From: an uncultured Desulfomonile sp.
GTDB lineage: Bacteria > Desulfobacterota > Desulfomonilia > Desulfomonilales > Desulfomonilaceae
Reading direction: 5' to 3'
Assembly (NCBI GenBank): GCA_937915285.1
Contig: CALDNG010000278.1
Location: 1-6,474, forward strand
Length of the DNA stretch: 6,474 bases
Shown here: positions 1 through 5,998 of the stretch, piece by piece
How the letters are laid out: every line of letters starts with the position of its first letter
How positions within the stretch are numbered: position 1 is the stretch's first letter
Program-made: the position numbers and the translations under genes
The notes under the pieces: model-generated
The model's input: only the letters and a program-made list of their open reading frames with translations
Told to the model about the DNA's origin: nothing
The model's database searches: none

Positions 1-631
1 TAACATTGATCTGGAGAAGCATACCAGCCTTTTTGACTGCCCTTATTCCTCTGATGGCCCGGGCAAAAGCATTGGGATGGTTTCTGACAAAATTGTGCGT
101 TTCAGGACGGGCTGAATCTAGGCTAACCGCAATCCCCACAACACCCGTCTTCTTGAGTTCCTGGGCCACGCGATCATCGATTAAAACTGCGTTTGTAGCT
201 ATGACGTTCTGGAATCCAACGCCCCTTGAGTGCGCTAGTAATTCAAAGATGTCAGGACGAACCATTGGCTCACCACCCGTGTAAACAAGCATCCTGAACT
301 CTTCTGCAATCGCCAGGTCTTCAATGAATTTTTTAGCCTGATGTGTATCCATCTCATCCGGGGAAGGCTTGCCACCGGTGGCGTGACAGTGAATACACGT
401 AAGGTTGCACGCGCTGGTGACTTCCCAGGCAGGGTGAGCAGGAAACCCAATGCATCCCATGCCTACCGCTCCCGAAGATACCGGTACAGATTTGAAACCG
501 CATGACATGAGCCAATGGGGCATTTTTTTCCAACCGGAGAGCGCTCCGAACAGCATAGCGGAACCAGCCTGCCTCAGTAGTAGGGTAGGAGGCGAATAAA
601 AAGGGCGCACTATGCGCCGAGTATCTTTCAT
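1..631 (-). CDS. Radical SAM enzyme, N-terminal part (runs off the window)
   Basis: This open frame starts at ATG 631-629 and stays open for 210 codons to the window edge, so the C-terminus is missing. The radical SAM cluster motif is C75-x3-C79-x2-C82 (CNLTCIHC), which binds the [4Fe-4S] cluster that cleaves S-adenosylmethionine. It is followed by GGEP (119-122), the SAM amino-group contact, and by a strand reading SLDS (170-173), as in SPASM/PqqE/NirJ-type enzymes. The cluster motif sits unusually far in, behind about 70 residues that include two further cysteines (C44, C60) and a hydrophobic, amphipathic stretch (about 26-43). A good ribosome binding site (GGGAAAG, 644-638) lies 6 bases before the ATG. 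The gene begins 41 bases after the prenyltransferase stop, so the two are probably co-transcribed. The substrate is unknown, and whether a C-terminal SPASM domain exists cannot be seen. The family call is firm; the function is open. Confidence 0.9.
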   Translation of the reverse strand, partial: MKDTRRIVRPFYSPPTLLLRQAGSAMLFGALSGWKKMPHWLMSCGFKSVPVSSGAVGMGCIGFPAHPAWEVTSACNLTCIHCHATGGKPSPDEMDTHQAKKFIEDLAIAEEFRMLVYTGGEPMVRPDIFELLAHSRGVGFQNVIATNAVLIDDRVAQELKKTGVVGIAVSLDSARPETHNFVRNHPNAFARAIRGIRAVKKAGMLLQINV

Positions 632-672
632 GTCACACTTTCCCATTGATTAATCATTGATGGGCGCACTTT

Positions 673-1611
673 TTATCTAGCCGCAAATGCGATTATGTAG
701 GACAAGGTTGTCGATAAATTCACAAGAATTCCCAGTCCGCACAATACTTCAAGTCTATCCTTGTCTTTCCAGTCTCCCCTGAGGAAACCTCGAACACAAT
801 AAAACGAGACCAGCATCGGCAAAGAATACACAACCAGAGCTATCGACGGAACTCCAGCCAGCAGACTCACAAAGAAGAAAATGTTGGCAAGCATGGACAA
901 GAAGCTGTAAATCCAAACACCTCTCTCACGTCCAACTCTTGACAGCAGGTTAGACTTGTTTGCGGATCGATCGCTATCATAATCAGGGTATTCGTTGGCA
1001 AAAATCACATTAAATATGGTTGCGGCAATAGGGATGGACACCAGAAAGGACAGTAATGTCAATTTCCCGTAAGGGAGATACAGCCCTACAGCCACTGTCA
1101 GGAAACCATAGCAAACCCCTATCCAGATTTCTCCGTAGCCCGTGGCAACCCATCTCAAAGGTGGTGATGAGTAGAAAAAACCCCCAATAATTCCAATTAA
1201 CCCCAACGGAATGGTCCAGGGGCCGGTTCCAAATCCGATCCATATAACCAGGCCAAGAACTATCGCAAGCGCTATGGATATGACACTACCCAGGAAGGCT
1301 GAACGCCGTGTAATTAGCTTTCGCGGTATTACTCCTGCTCCTCCGGCGAATCTGCTCGGGCCTGACCCCCATGACAGCCGATCCTCAACGTGGTCGAAGC
1401 ACTCCCCCGAGAGATGTGTGGCAAGCATTATGAGCATCACCGTCACGGTTCCAACCAACCAGAGCGCCCAGTCGAAGGCTCCAGTGTAATGATAGGAAAT
1501 GACAGCTCCAAGTGTGTACGGAAAAACTCCAACTGTATGAAAGGCTGGCCGGGAAGCGATGATCCATGACTCGAGTTTGCCTCGAGAGGAAAAATTGCTG
1601 ACAGCTTCCAT
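673..1611 (-). CDS. UbiA/MenA-superfamily membrane prenyltransferase
   Basis: This is an integral membrane protein of about eight or nine hydrophobic segments with the two aspartate-rich motifs of UbiA prenyltransferases, which bind prenyl diphosphate through Mg2+. Counting from the ATG at 1611, motif 1 is GECFDHVED (69-77, Asp73 and Asp77) and motif 2 is NEYPDYDSD (206-214, Asp210 and Asp214). Family members transfer a polyprenyl chain to an aromatic or glycerol acceptor. MenA (menaquinone synthesis) is the closest-looking type, but the acceptor is not determined. Motif 1 has Gly-Glu where Asn-Asp is usual, followed by an unusual conserved-looking GPSRFAGGAGVIP (84-96). The frame could begin 17 codons upstream at 1662, but that ATG lacks a ribosome binding site and falls inside a palindrome. 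ATG 1611 has GGGAG (1624-1620) at 8 bases and gives 312 residues. The gene lies downstream of the fdhF terminator and upstream of the radical SAM gene. Confidence 0.88.
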   Translation of the reverse strand: MEAVSNFSSRGKLESWIIASRPAFHTVGVFPYTLGAVISYHYTGAFDWALWLVGTVTVMLIMLATHLSGECFDHVEDRLSWGSGPSRFAGGAGVIPRKLITRRSAFLGSVISIALAIVLGLVIWIGFGTGPWTIPLGLIGIIGGFFYSSPPLRWVATGYGEIWIGVCYGFLTVAVGLYLPYGKLTLLSFLVSIPIAATIFNVIFANEYPDYDSDRSANKSNLLSRVGRERGVWIYSFLSMLANIFFFVSLLAGVPSIALVVYSLPMLVSFYCVRGFLRGDWKDKDRLEVLCGLGILVNLSTTLSYIIAFAAR

Positions 1612-1646
1612 TTCAAATTCTCCCGTATCGTTTAAGGCCGCTTCTA

Positions 1647-1662
1647 ATGACCAAGTGGTCAT
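1647..1662. promoter_or_regulatory. Operator-like palindrome before the prenyltransferase
   Basis: ATGACCA-AG-TGGTCAT is a perfect inverted repeat of two 7-bp arms around 2 bases. It lies between the fdhF terminator and the prenyltransferase ribosome binding site, ending 36 bases before the preferred start codon. The compact TGACC/GGTCA dyad resembles operators of dimeric TetR- or GntR-type repressors; this is inference from shape only. In RNA it could instead fold as a short hairpin. No convincing -35/-10 pair was recognised beside it. Confidence 0.4.
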
Positions 1663-1673
1663 TCATGGGACAA

Positions 1674-1707
1674 TTTAAAGGAGCGGCCCACCGGCCGCTC
1701 CTTTAAA
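1674..1707 (-). terminator. Intrinsic terminator of fdhF
   Basis: A perfect 15-bp stem (TTTAAAGGAGCGGCC and its complement) closes a 4-base loop. It starts 29 bases after the fdhF stop codon. The GC-rich core is followed on the minus strand by TTTAAATTGT, a modest U-rich tail. It separates the fdhF transcript from the prenyltransferase and radical SAM genes, although read-through is possible because the U tract is interrupted. Confidence 0.8.
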
Positions 1708-1736
1708 GAGAAATCACACTCCAATCACGCGAGTGC

Positions 1737-3794
1737 TTAAACGGCCTGCGCCAAATCCTGCTGAATCTTCTCAACTCTGACAGCGCAAACCTTGTATTCA
1801 GGAATCTTGCATATGGGGTCGAGGGCCGTGTTGGTTAATTCGTTGGCATTGGCTTCCATGAAATGAAAGCTCATGAATATGGTTCCGGGTTCAACTGAAT
1901 CCGTGATAAAGGCTTTGGTCACTACGTCGCCTCTGCGCGACACTATTCGGCATTCTTCAAGATTTCTGATGCCCAGCGTCCTGGCGTCATAAGGGTGAAT
2001 TTCGAACTGTCCCTCGGGCATTTCATTATCGAGTGTAGGTGAATTTCTAGTCATTGTTCCGGTGTGATAGTGCGGGAAATACCTTCCTGTTGTCAGCAGC
2101 ATTGGATATTCCTCGTCGGCCAGTTCATCCGGTGGCCTGTATTCGATGGCGTGGAACAGTCCCTTACCTCGAGTGAATCTTTCGGTGTGCAGTATGGGGG
2201 TTCCTGGATGGTCCTTGTTGGGGCATGGCCAGGGAATGCCGCCGGATTCAATTCTCTGGTAGGTCAGTCCACCGTAACTTGGGGTAACCTGGGTGATTTC
2301 ATTAAATATTTCCTCCGCTGAATCATAGTTCATTGGCAGTCCGAATCTTGTGGACAAATCGCAGATGATCTGCCAATCCAGCCTGGAATCTCCAACGGGT
2401 TCAACTGCCTTGCGAACCCGCATGACTTTTCTTTCGGTATTGGTGAAAGTGCCGTCCTTTTCCGCAAAAGACACTCCCGGCAACACCACGTGAGCCAATT
2501 TTGCCGTGTCAGTGAGAAATATGTCTATAACCGCAAGGAAGTCAGCCTCTTGCAACGCATGCTTCACGTGACGAGCGTCAGGGTCGCTTCCGACCGGGTT
2601 CTCACCCAAGATGACCATACCCTTTATAGATCCGTCCTCCAGACCGTGCATCATTTCCATGATGGTATAGCCAACCTTGGAAGAAAGCTGGGCCTGCCAA
2701 ATATCTTCGAATTTCTTCTTGTTATTTTCATCAGTTACTGCCTGGTAAGCAGGGTAAACGTTCGGCAGACCTCCCATGTCGCATGCGCCCTGGACATTAT
2801 TCTGGCCTCTCAACGGATTGACCCCAGTGGAAGGTTTCCCGATTTGCCCAGTCAGCATGGCAAGGTTCGCCAGAGACTTGACGTTGTCAACACCATGCGA
2901 ATGCTGCGTAATCCCCATGGCGTAGAGTATTGTCGATTTAGCGGAACCGGCAAAAGTCTCAGCGATATTAACAATGTCCTCCTCACTAACTCCTGTAATT
3001 TCAGAAGCCTTTTCAGGTGGATAGTTTTTTAGAGTTTCCGCAAGAGCCTCAAAGCCTTCCGTGCGTTCCTCAATGAAAACCTTGTCATGCAGTCCCCTCT
3101 GAATTATCACGTTCATTACGCCATTGAGCAAGGCCACATCGGATCCGAGGTTCTGCTTTACATTGATGTCGGCGATGGAACTCACCTGAATGCGTCTAGG
3201 GTCGGCGACTATCAATTTGGCCCCTTTTGCCTTGGCTTTGAAAACCCTGCTGGCAATCAACGGGTGAGCCACAGAAGTGTTTGATCCGATTATGAATATA
3301 CAGTCGGCGTCTTCTATTTCCGGTATGGAATTCGTCATTGCTCCACTTCCGAAAGCGGCGGCAAGACCTGCCACCGTTGAGGAGTGTCAGAGACGCGCGC
3401 AGTGGTCGACATTGTTAGTCCCGAATCCGACCCTGCAGAATTTCTGGAATACGTAGTTATCTTCGTTTGTGCACTTTGCGGATGTCAGAAACGCCAGGGA
3501 ATCTCCCCCATGACTTTCCTTGATTTCTCTGAGTCGTGAAGCCGCAAAATCCAGAGCTTCATCCCAGGAAGTCTCTACAAGCTCTCCATCCTTGCGGATC
3601 ATCGGCTTAGTGAGTCTGTTAGGACTTTCGACAAATTCATGCGCGTTCCATCCCTTGATGCAAAGCTTTCCCTGATTCATCACATTAGTCTTGGAAGGTA
3701 TTGTCGATACCAGCTTGCCGTCAAGGGTCTCCAACAGGAACTCACATCCGCATCCGCAATAAGGGCACGTAGTCCTCACATAGTTAATGTCCAT
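1737..3794 (-). CDS. fdhF: Formate dehydrogenase catalytic subunit, selenocysteine-containing
   Basis: This molybdenum or tungsten bis-MGD enzyme oxidises formate to CO2 (or the reverse). The 685-residue chain is read through an in-frame UGA at 3389-3387 as selenocysteine 136. The context CARL-Sec-H matches the E. coli FdhF active site (Sec140-His141). The N-terminus holds the [4Fe-4S] motif C10-x2-C13-x3-C17-x27-C45 (CPYCGCGC) followed by Lys47. NPLRGQNNVQG places Arg329 193 residues after Sec, the spacing of Sec140 and Arg333 in E. coli. The C-terminal molybdopterin-binding domain covers about 562-675 (FHFMEANANELT, KIPEYKVCAVRVE). There is no Tat signal and no extra N-terminal ferredoxin domains, so it is a cytoplasmic, short FDH-H-like form (E. 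coli FdhF has 715 residues). GGGAG (3805-3801) lies 6 bases before the ATG. No electron-transfer subunit is adjacent; upstream is a long regulatory gap and downstream a strong terminator. A standard gene finder would split it into 135- and about 545-residue pieces. Confidence 0.95.
3357..3389 (-). promoter_or_regulatory. SECIS element with recoded UGA
   Basis: The UGA (3389-3387) is followed after 11 bases by a hairpin: 7-bp stem GGUGGCA/UGCCGCC (3375-3369 and 3363-3357) with the loop GGUCU (3368-3364). The GGUC apical loop is the SelB-binding signature, and the 18 bases between UGA and loop equal the spacing I recall for E. coli fdhF. In place of the bulged U of the E. coli element, the U here (3373) faces a G (3359), giving a wobble or a small distortion. 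SelB and tRNA-Sec must be encoded elsewhere in the genome. Confidence 0.88.
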
Positions 3795-4012
3795 TATATT
3801 CTCCCGATCTAGAGAAAGAATTCACACAGAACTCCGCCAGAAAGGCTGTTAGGAACGCCCAAGCCTGATTATGTCCCGCATCCATTCGTATTAGGTGTGT
3901 TATTCGCCTGCGAGGTGTGTCAATATCTCACCCTCACATATGCTTAATCTAGCACCTTAACGACTCCCGATCAAGCACGTTTAAGAGCCAAACAGGCAAT
4001 CGCAGCGGCAAC
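3795..4012 (-). other. Long untranslated leader region before fdhF
   Basis: No credible gene was found here on either strand. Items seen are a TTGACA (3923-3918) without a good -10 box at normal spacing, a pair of direct repeats overlapping it, a modest hairpin AGGCT...AGCCT (3866-3843), and the fdhF ribosome binding site at 3805-3801. The 9-mer GATCGGGAG at that site also occurs at 3972-3964, where no start codon opens a useful frame. The fdhF promoter is either weak or activator-dependent in this stretch, or lies upstream of the terminator at 4042-4013. Confidence 0.45.
3893..3920. repeat. Direct repeat AGGTGTGT with 20-bp period
   Basis: AGGTGTGT occurs at 3893-3900 and 3913-3920, exactly 20 bp (about two helical turns) apart, which places both copies on the same face of the DNA. 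One copy overlaps a TTGACA hexamer on the minus strand and the other lies where the -10 box would fall. This could be a tandem binding site for a response regulator or activator of fdhF; it is short enough that chance is possible. Confidence 0.3.
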
Positions 4013-4042
4013 AAAAAAAACCAGGCCGAACTAGGACCTGGT
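4013..4042 (-). terminator. Intrinsic terminator between the membrane protein gene and fdhF
   Basis: The minus strand reads ACCAGGTC ... GGCCTGGT (4042-4020), an 8-bp stem with one U-G pair and a 7-base loop, followed directly by eight T residues (4020-4013). It lies 167 bases beyond the stop codon of the membrane protein gene and 218 bases before the fdhF start. It can end the rpiB-glyA operon transcript, the short transcript from the TATAAT box upstream of it, or both. Confidence 0.85.
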
Positions 4043-4090
4043 CTACTCAGGAGGTAACGAAGCATTAGTTGGACAAGCTGTTGAAGCTAT
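4013..4090 (-). ncRNA. Candidate small RNA or attenuated leader, about 78 nt
   Basis: A consensus TATAAT box at 4103-4098 and an intrinsic terminator at 4042-4013 bracket this segment, so a transcript starting near 4090 and ending in the U tract would be about 78 nt. There is no start codon with a usable frame in it. It could form a small hairpin UAAUG-CUU-CGUUA (4068-4056), then a single-stranded linker containing ACCUCCU (4055-4049), identical to the anti-Shine-Dalgarno core of 16S rRNA, then the terminator stem. Alternatives are that it is the conditional (attenuated) leader of fdhF, or merely the 3' end of the operon above. The arrangement is seen directly; RNA function is inferred. Confidence 0.4.
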
Positions 4091-4097
4091 GCTTCAT

Positions 4098-4136
4098 ATT
4101 ATAAACGCAACTTATCAAATATTGTGACAATTGTCA
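4098..4136 (-). promoter_or_regulatory. Promoter with CRP/FNR/Rex-like operator
   Basis: A perfect TATAAT (4103-4098) on the minus strand has no good -35 hexamer at 16-18 bp spacing. Instead, the perfect 12-bp palindrome TGACAATTGTCA (4136-4125) is centred about 40 bp before the predicted start near 4090, the place of a class II activator site. The plus strand reads TTGTGA-N6-TCAAAT, so one half matches the TTGTGA half-site used by CRP, HcpR and Rex regulators and the other half is degenerate. A 9-bp repeat TCAAATATT flanks it on both sides (4114-4122, 4134-4142). Regulator identity is not determined. Confidence 0.45.
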
Positions 4137-4208
4137 AATATTATCAGATAGCGGATAGAGCGCCTGGAGCCGGAAGTCTGTCCAGCCAGTCTCTTCATGA
4201 AACATTAC

Positions 4209-4670
4209 TCATTTCTTTGAAGAGGATTGTCGGATTTGTTTGGCCGACCTGAACGCAAACAACCATCCCAGTGTAGCCAGATTGAGAAAAAGCCCGCCTA
4301 TTTCAAAGACCTGAGTCAGTCCGGAATCGAGGAATCCGGCCTCTGCCAGTCTGAGTATCCTAAACAGAATTACCGGTGTATCGATAAACAGGAAGACCAG
4401 TGCAGGTGTAGGCGTCCATTGTTTTTCATTCCAGAACCCATAACCGAATGCAAGAGCGGGAAGAATCGCAACGGAGAAGTATACTGTTTCAAAAATAACC
4501 GCCGGTTCGTAAGGTCCAGGGTCAGATCCTAACATGTAAATAAAACAGATATAAAGGAACCCTTTAAGATAAAACCATAGTCCGGCAAACCAATATACAA
4601 GTGGAAAATCCGAATCGAATCGTCTGTCAGGGAACAGTGAAAATCTTTCCCATAAACTATTTTTATCCAT
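4209..4670 (-). CDS. Hypothetical four-helix membrane protein
   Basis: This 153-residue protein is not recognised. It has four hydrophobic segments at about 23-47, 57-79, 88-107 and 119-141, rich in Phe, Trp and Tyr, a short charged N-terminus (MDKNSLWERF) and a basic tail after the last helix (RSAKQIRQSSSKK), which suggests that both ends lie in the cytoplasm. No catalytic or metal-binding motif is evident. The ATG is only 13 bases after the glyA stop codon, with a weak GGA (4680-4678) 7 bases upstream, so it is probably translated as the last gene of the rpiB-glyA operon. Membership in that operon does not predict a function. It is the only gene here with no visible link to metabolism. Confidence 0.75.
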   Translation of the reverse strand: MDKNSLWERFSLFPDRRFDSDFPLVYWFAGLWFYLKGFLYICFIYMLGSDPGPYEPAVIFETVYFSVAILPALAFGYGFWNEKQWTPTPALVFLFIDTPVILFRILRLAEAGFLDSGLTQVFEIGGLFLNLATLGWLFAFRSAKQIRQSSSKK

Positions 4671-4683
4671 TTATTCGTCCATT

Positions 4684-5919
4684 TCAGGAGTAAAGAGGAA
4701 ACCTTGCGCACATTTCAAGAACCTGACTCTTGATGTGTGAAAGTTTGGATTCGTCATCCCTCTTGGTTATTGCATCGTCGATGAAAGCAGCAATAAGCGC
4801 CATTTCGTCTTTTCCCATGTTCCTCGTTGTGACGGCCGGTGTTCCTATGCGTATTCCGGAGGCTCTACCTGGTGGCAATGGATCAAACGGTATGGAGTTC
4901 TTGTTGACCGTGATTCCTGACTTTTCTAGAATTTCCTGGGCCTGTGCGCCGGTCACGCCCTTGGTGGTCAGATCGACCAGGATCAGGTGATTATCGGTGC
5001 CGCCCGATACCAGAGAAAACCCTCTGTTAAGCATCTCGTCAGCGAGAGTCCTGGCGTTTTCTACAATCTTGGTCTGATAGGAGCGAAAATCTTCGGATGA
5101 AGCTTCTTTGAACGCTACCGCTTTTGCGGCTATCACATGCATCAGAGGTCCACCCTGCATGCCTGGGAAAATGCAGGAGTCCAGCGAGGCTCCATAGTTC
5201 TTCCTGCACATGACTATTCCGCCTCGAGGGCCCCTAAGTGTCTTGTGAGTCGTTGTGGTTATGAAGTCGGCGTATGGGGCTGGAGAAGGATGAACGCCTG
5301 CGACAACCAGGCCGGCTATATGGGCGATGTCAGCCATGAGAACCGCTCCGACTTCACCTGCTATTTGAGCGAATATATCGTAGTGTATGGTCCGGGGATA
5401 GGCGCTGGCCCCAACAATTATCATCTTGGGTCGGTTTTTGATCGCCAGCTCCCTGACCTGATTGTAGTCGATAAGATGATCAGTCTGACGGACCGAGTAT
5501 GGGACGACCTTGTAGATTTTGCCTGAAAAATTTTTGGGATGCCCCATGGAAAGATGACCTCCGTGAGCGAGGTCCATGCCCATATAACAATCCCCGGGTT
5601 GCATCACCGTAAAATAAACAGACATGTTAGCCTGAGTGCCGGAGTGGGGTTGCACATTCGCGTGTTCAACATTGAACAACTTCATGGCCCTTGTTCGGGC
5701 AATCTCTTCCACAAAGTCAACATTAACGCAACCGCCGTAGTATCTCTTTCCCGGATAGCCTTCAGCGTATTTATTCGTCAGGATGCTTCCCTGAGCCTCC
5801 ATCACAGCCCTGGAGGTAAAGTTCTCCGACGCTATGAGTTCCAGCCTGCCTTCCTGTCGAGCCTTTTCCTGCTCAATCAATGAATATATTTCCGGGTCTG
5901 TGACCTGCAAAGGGCTCAT
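4684..5919 (-). CDS. glyA: Serine hydroxymethyltransferase
   Basis: This PLP enzyme interconverts serine and glycine while transferring the one-carbon unit to tetrahydrofolate, in the cytoplasm. It is full length for the bacterial family (411-413 residues). Counting from the upstream ATG, visible family marks are LIASEN (30-35), [13 protein letters not shown] (53-65), the DIAHIAGLV block (199-207) and the PLP-binding lysine K228 in [27 protein letters not shown] near the C-terminus is also typical. Two ATGs are in frame (5925 and 5919). AAAGG abuts the first directly, while AGGA lies 5 bases before the second, so 5919 (411 residues) is preferred. The gene follows rpiB after about 75 bases, a neighbourhood common in deltaproteobacteria, and precedes the small membrane protein gene. 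In anaerobes it feeds methylene-tetrahydrofolate into biosynthesis and, where present, the reductive acetyl-CoA pathway. Confidence 0.97.
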   Translation of the reverse strand: MSPLQVTDPEIYSLIEQEKARQEGRLELIASENFTSRAVMEAQGSILTNKYAEGYPGKRYYGGCVNVDFVEEIARTRAMKLFNVEHANVQPHSGTQANMSVYFTVMQPGDCYMGMDLAHGGHLSMGHPKNFSGKIYKVVPYSVRQTDHLIDYNQVRELAIKNRPKMIIVGASAYPRTIHYDIFAQIAGEVGAVLMADIAHIAGLVVAGVHPSPAPYADFITTTTHKTLRGPRGGIVMCRKNYGASLDSCIFPGMQGGPLMHVIAAKAVAFKEASSEDFRSYQTKIVENARTLADEMLNRGFSLVSGGTDNHLILVDLTTKGVTGAQAQEILEKSGITVNKNSIPFDPLPPGRASGIRIGTPAVTTRNMGKDEMALIAAFIDDAITKRDDESKLSHIKSQVLEMCARFPLYS

Positions 5920-5998
5920 GATCATCCTTTACTTCATCTATTGTTGAGAGTGGCGCAGACCTTATAACAGACCCGCCAACTCCTTGATTAAAATGCGC

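Noticed and set aside
647..656. TGATTAATCA palindrome between the prenyltransferase and radical SAM genes as a possible operator.
   Set aside because: It is short, AT-rich and lies inside a 41-base gap of a likely operon; self-complementary 10-mers of this type are common.
2490..3032. A 180-codon open frame on the plus strand.
   Set aside because: It lies wholly antisense to the well-supported fdhF coding region and has no recognisable domain; it is a shadow frame.
1737..3794. Two separate genes or a pseudogene broken by a stop codon at 3389-3387.
   Set aside because: The stop is UGA at the exact active-site Sec position, flanking sequence is intact on both sides, and a GGUC-loop hairpin follows at the correct spacing.
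3975..3990. A sigma-54 promoter (TGGC ... TGC) before fdhF on the minus strand.
   Set aside because: The GG-to-GC spacing is 11 rather than 10 bases and the TTGC part is incomplete, so the match is no better than chance.
4049..4075. A plus-strand ribosome binding site AGGAGGT that would announce a rightward gene.
   Set aside because: No ATG, GTG or TTG opens a frame of useful length at suitable distance, and the region is better explained by minus-strand signals.
5920..5998. A separate promoter for glyA using TATAAG in the rpiB-glyA gap.
   Set aside because: No -35 hexamer lies at 16-18 bp, so evidence is too weak to list it.
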